Assembly (NCBI GenBank): GCA_021767885.1
Contig: JAASSM010000164.1
Span: 1-5,449, forward strand
Length of the DNA: 5,449 nt
DNA from: a bacterium
GTDB lineage: Bacteria > Krumholzibacteriota > Krumholzibacteria > LZORAL124-64-63
Direction of reading: 5' to 3'
Part shown: positions 5,256 to 5,449 of the stretch, one piece after another
How the letters are laid out: each line of letters starts with the position of its first letter
Numbering within the stretch: position 1 is the first letter of the stretch
The notes under the pieces: model-generated
Seen by the model: only the letters and a program-made list of their open reading frames with translations
What the model was told of the DNA's origin: nothing
Databases searched by the model: none
Program-made: the position numbers and the translations under genes

Positions 5256-5449
5256 ATGACCACGGCCACGCGAATTCTCGGCATCGATCCCGGTTCCCAT
5301 GCCACCGGCTGGGCGGTGATCGCCGTGCAACCGGCGATCCGGCGCGTCGCTTCCGGCGTCATCCGCCCCGGGCGGGAGCTGCCGTTGCCGGAGCGCCTGC
5401 TGGCCATCGACCGCGCCCTCGCCGCGGTGATCGCCGAGCACGCGCCGGA
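5256..5449 (+). CDS. ruvC: RuvC Holliday junction resolvase, N-terminal part
   Basis: The gene runs off the window end; 64 complete codons are visible. The product starts MTTATRILGIDPGSHATGW, matching the first strand of the RNase H-like fold of RuvC. D11 in GIDPG corresponds to the first catalytic metal-binding Asp (D7 in E. coli), and SGVIRPGRELPLPERLLAID matches the following family region. The second catalytic acid (E66 in E. coli) lies beyond the window. RuvC nicks Holliday junctions symmetrically, together with the RuvAB branch-migration motor, in the cytoplasm. The start at ATG 5256 has a purine-rich GGAAGGA (5247-5253) slightly close upstream. The yebC-ruvC order is common, and ruvA-ruvB often follow. 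The 95-base gap contains a hairpin but no obvious promoter, so expression probably comes from the upstream operon. Confidence 0.95.
   Translation, partial: MTTATRILGIDPGSHATGWAVIAVQPAIRRVASGVIRPGRELPLPERLLAIDRALAAVIAEHAP

Overview
The window is GC-rich DNA from an unidentified bacterium. A signal-peptide-bearing beta-barrel protein points to a Gram-negative (two-membrane) cell. The mix of a lysine-repeat histone-like protein, an outer-membrane barrel and an EF-G-2/YebC/RuvC cluster would fit Myxococcota-like or FCB-superphylum lineages, but nothing here fixes the phylum.

Layout. Positions 1-171 hold the end of an unrecognised forward gene, closed by three consecutive in-frame stops. After a short AT-richer gap comes a strong sigma70-type promoter (274-303), a structured leader, and a forward gene (419-850) for a very lysine-rich, histone H1-like protein built of KK-[AT]-[AT] tetrads. 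This gene converges on a reverse-strand gene (1880-1020) for a secreted, probably outer-membrane beta-barrel protein. A perfect 15-bp stem with T runs on both sides (936-969) lies between them and should terminate both transcripts. A 414-bp divergent intergenic region (1881-2294) carries a reverse promoter for the barrel gene and a forward promoter for an operon.

The forward operon is an EF-G-2-type translational GTPase (2295-4385, TTG start), YebC/PmpR (4396-5160, GTG start, its Shine-Dalgarno overlapping the upstream stop), and after 95 bp with a strong hairpin, the 5' part of ruvC (5256 to the window end). yebC-ruvC is a widespread pairing, usually followed by ruvA and ruvB. EF-G-2 and YebC both belong to ribosome-associated families, so the first two genes may form a translation-related pair; RuvC resolves Holliday junctions.

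The most notable point is in the EF-G-like protein: the guanine-specificity motif NKxD reads N-R-M-N and the catalytic-His position after DTPG is Val, while the P-loop, DTPG and domain IV/V motifs are kept. I found no CRISPR array, insertion sequence, tRNA or rRNA, and no clear new multi-gene system; the remaining points of interest are individual sequence features.
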